A DNA stretch of 64,000 bases, from NCBI GenBank assembly GCA_946811695.1, contig OX328132.1:98574900-98638899 (forward strand). The letters are read 5' to 3'. This document shows positions 62,445 through 64,000 of this stretch, in pieces. Both the position numbers and the translations under genes were made by a program. The stretch's first letter is position 1; each line of letters starts with the position of its first letter. Below the pieces are notes generated by a model. It saw nothing but the letters and a program-made list of their open reading frames with translations, did no database searches and was not told the origin of the DNA. The stretch is from Gonocerus acuteangulatus (taxonomy: Eukaryota > Arthropoda > Insecta > Hemiptera > Coreidae).

Positions 62445-62860
62445 TTCTAGAATCTTTCTTTCCTTAGATATTTCATTTTAAATCTTTAGACTTGTTTACA
62501 TTTTTCACGAAACATAAAATTAAACTGTTTTCAGATCAAACTAGATTTTTCCTGGGATTTTCGAATATATTCGTATACAACCCGAAACCAGTTAGGGAAT
62601 CGTAGTAAATACATCGAATAAACTCGAAAATGTCTTATATTTCCTACATATACGGGTTATAATTTTTGATAAAGAGAGGCCAATCGGATAAATCGGCGTA
62701 TAAATGGAGCTTTGGATACTGTCCGTTTACCGGTGTGGAACCTAAGATCTTCCTTCGCATTGAGATTTAATTTTACCTTCTTACATTTATTTACATGTTT
62801 TTTCGCAAATGATTAAGAAAGCAGTAACTTTTCTATTTTATACTTTGCAAATGACACTAG
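62445..62860. other. Spacer
   Basis: AT-rich, no feature recognised. Confidence 0.4.
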
Positions 62861-62915
62861 GGATAAGAACAGAAACGTGCTAAGATGGCGCAGTTCTTAC
62901 GAATCGGACTTCTGT
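62861..62915 (+). mobile_element. Solo HINE-like 3' terminus, third variant
   Basis: AGAAACGTGCTAAGATGGCG and CAGTTCTTACGAATCGGAC parallel the family A 3' end (CGCGCTAAGATGACGCAG...). A relative lies at 25450-25480 (AGAAACGTGCCATAGTGACG). Confidence 0.5.
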
Positions 62916-63157
62916 TATTTTAGTAATTTCCATTGACAGCCTTTCAAAATGTCTTAATGTAACGGTAAATGTAAATAAATATTTAATAAACTAAACTATG
63001 TTGTGCTCTTCATGGTATTAGAGAAAGTCCAGTAGGATTAATAAGGTTTAATAATTAATAGACTAAGTACACCGCACAGATTACAGTTACAAGTCACTTC
63101 GTTTTAGTTAGTTTTCGATCAATGCAAGAGGAACTCCTTTAAATATATTGCATATGT

Positions 63158-63362
<205 letters not shown>

Positions 63363-63571
63363 CATAATGCCACGCCACTGCGCATGCGCGAACGCCAGCG
63401 GACACGTAACGTTTTTTTCCAGTTTAGTCGCCGCCAAAGCATATTTATGCTAAAAATACATTAAAAAGAAATCATTATTGACGCCCAACTTATATTTTTT
63501 CCTTGTTGCTGTAGCCAAAAATAGGTCATAAATAAAGTTCTCCTTATTTCATATGGTTTATTAATCCTTCG

Positions 63572-63710
63572 GAGGCACGGTGGCCGTTAGTGTTAAGCCG
63601 TGAGCTCTCACCGTGTCTAGGGTCGTGGGTTCGATTCCTACTATGGGTGGTGCCTTTTCTTTTTCTTTGGAAAAAAGAAAAGGCATCCTGGCTAGAAAGG
63701 GGCGGTAACC
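63572..63710 (+). repeat. tRNA-derived SINE (family 2), copy 2
   Basis: GGCACGGTGGCCGTTAGTG with GGGTTCGATTCC, then the family 2 tail AAAAAAGAAAAGGCATCC and CTGGCTAGAAA. Confidence 0.8.
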
Positions 63711-63814
63711 CATAGATAATCCGTTCCTAAAATTCTGAGTTAACACATTCTTAATTGCATAAGATCCTCACCTCAACCATCTTTATGTGTTGCTTATTAT
63801 TTTTCTTTTTTACA

Positions 63815-63850
63815 TTTTTAACGTTTCGGCCTCAGGTCCATCCTCACAAA
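63815..63850 (-). ncRNA. Hammerhead-like motif, degenerate
   Basis: The minus strand reads GTGAGGA, a short G/C helix, CCGAAACGTT. The GAAAC-GUU part is intact, but the first base of the CUGANGA box is G. It is likely from a PLE terminal region extending past the window. Confidence 0.35.
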
Positions 63851-64000
63851 ACAAGAAGAAAAACAAATTCTATTATCATAAATGCCAATAAAAATCCCCC
63901 CTTATTTTTGCTATGTAATTACAATAACAACTCCCCAATTAATTTTCTTAAAATTATCATTTAAAGCTAATATTACCTTCAACTTATCTTTTCTTCAGTC

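Overview
The window reads as eukaryotic, repeat-dominated DNA, most likely from an arthropod or another invertebrate. It is strongly AT-rich and has long (TA)n tracts. It carries Jockey-type and other LINE fragments, a Penelope-like element with a GIY-YIG endonuclease, tRNA-derived SINEs, foldback TIR elements and many copies of a Helentron/HINE-like non-autonomous family. No intact host gene was recognised. One short open stretch at 14,072-14,481 could be an exon. I cannot name the species from sequence alone.

Layout. 1-5,234 is a homogeneous 334/335-bp satellite that ends in an inverted scrap of itself. 5,302-7,029 is a 1.7-kb palindromic element inserted at TA. 7-14 kb holds AT-rich spacer, decayed PLE, LINE and SINE pieces, a Jockey 3' end and a 348-bp-arm palindrome. 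14.5-16.6 kb holds a HINE-like family B element followed by ~120-bp tandem repeats. 18.7-25.1 kb is a nested complex. A palindromic element (19,888-25,014) sits inside a hammerhead-like repeat and was itself interrupted by a HINE-like family A element and by a 5'-truncated LINE, each datable from its target-site duplication or empty site. 27.3-28.3 kb is a ~122-bp tandem array split by a LINE tail. 28.9-29.6 kb is a tandem repeat carrying a hAT-like MITE. 30.1-32.2 kb is a decayed Jockey element.

33-41 kb is dominated by inverted and tandem HINE-A copies plus a palindrome that has a SINE in both arms. 41.8-43.0 and 48.7-49.7 kb are two oppositely oriented arrays of a 160-bp unit. Each unit has AATTTGTTGCT-type direct repeats and a 15-bp-stem hairpin whose apex is TAATATTAC, the nonanucleotide of CRESS-DNA replication origins. 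44.4-46.6 kb is a HINE-A copy hosting a 598-bp TIR element, followed by a LINE zinc-finger segment that is internally triplicated. 50-51 kb is a LINE RNase H domain that looks 5'-inverted. 52.2-55.0 kb is a Penelope-like element with an inverted 3' arm, a hammerhead-like motif in each arm, and a lysine-rich linker carrying NLS-like KRKR clusters and a PCNA-box-like motif. The right end (56.5-64 kb) has a family B element opposite to the one at 14.5 kb, further MITE and SINE copies, and a long (TA)n tract.

Nothing here behaves as an operon or pathway. What works together is element biology: LINE machinery mobilising SINEs, Helentron-like elements carrying SINEs, TA microsatellites receiving TA-targeting elements, and self-complementary elements able to form long hairpins. 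No Rep, transposase or full-length autonomous element was found in the window.
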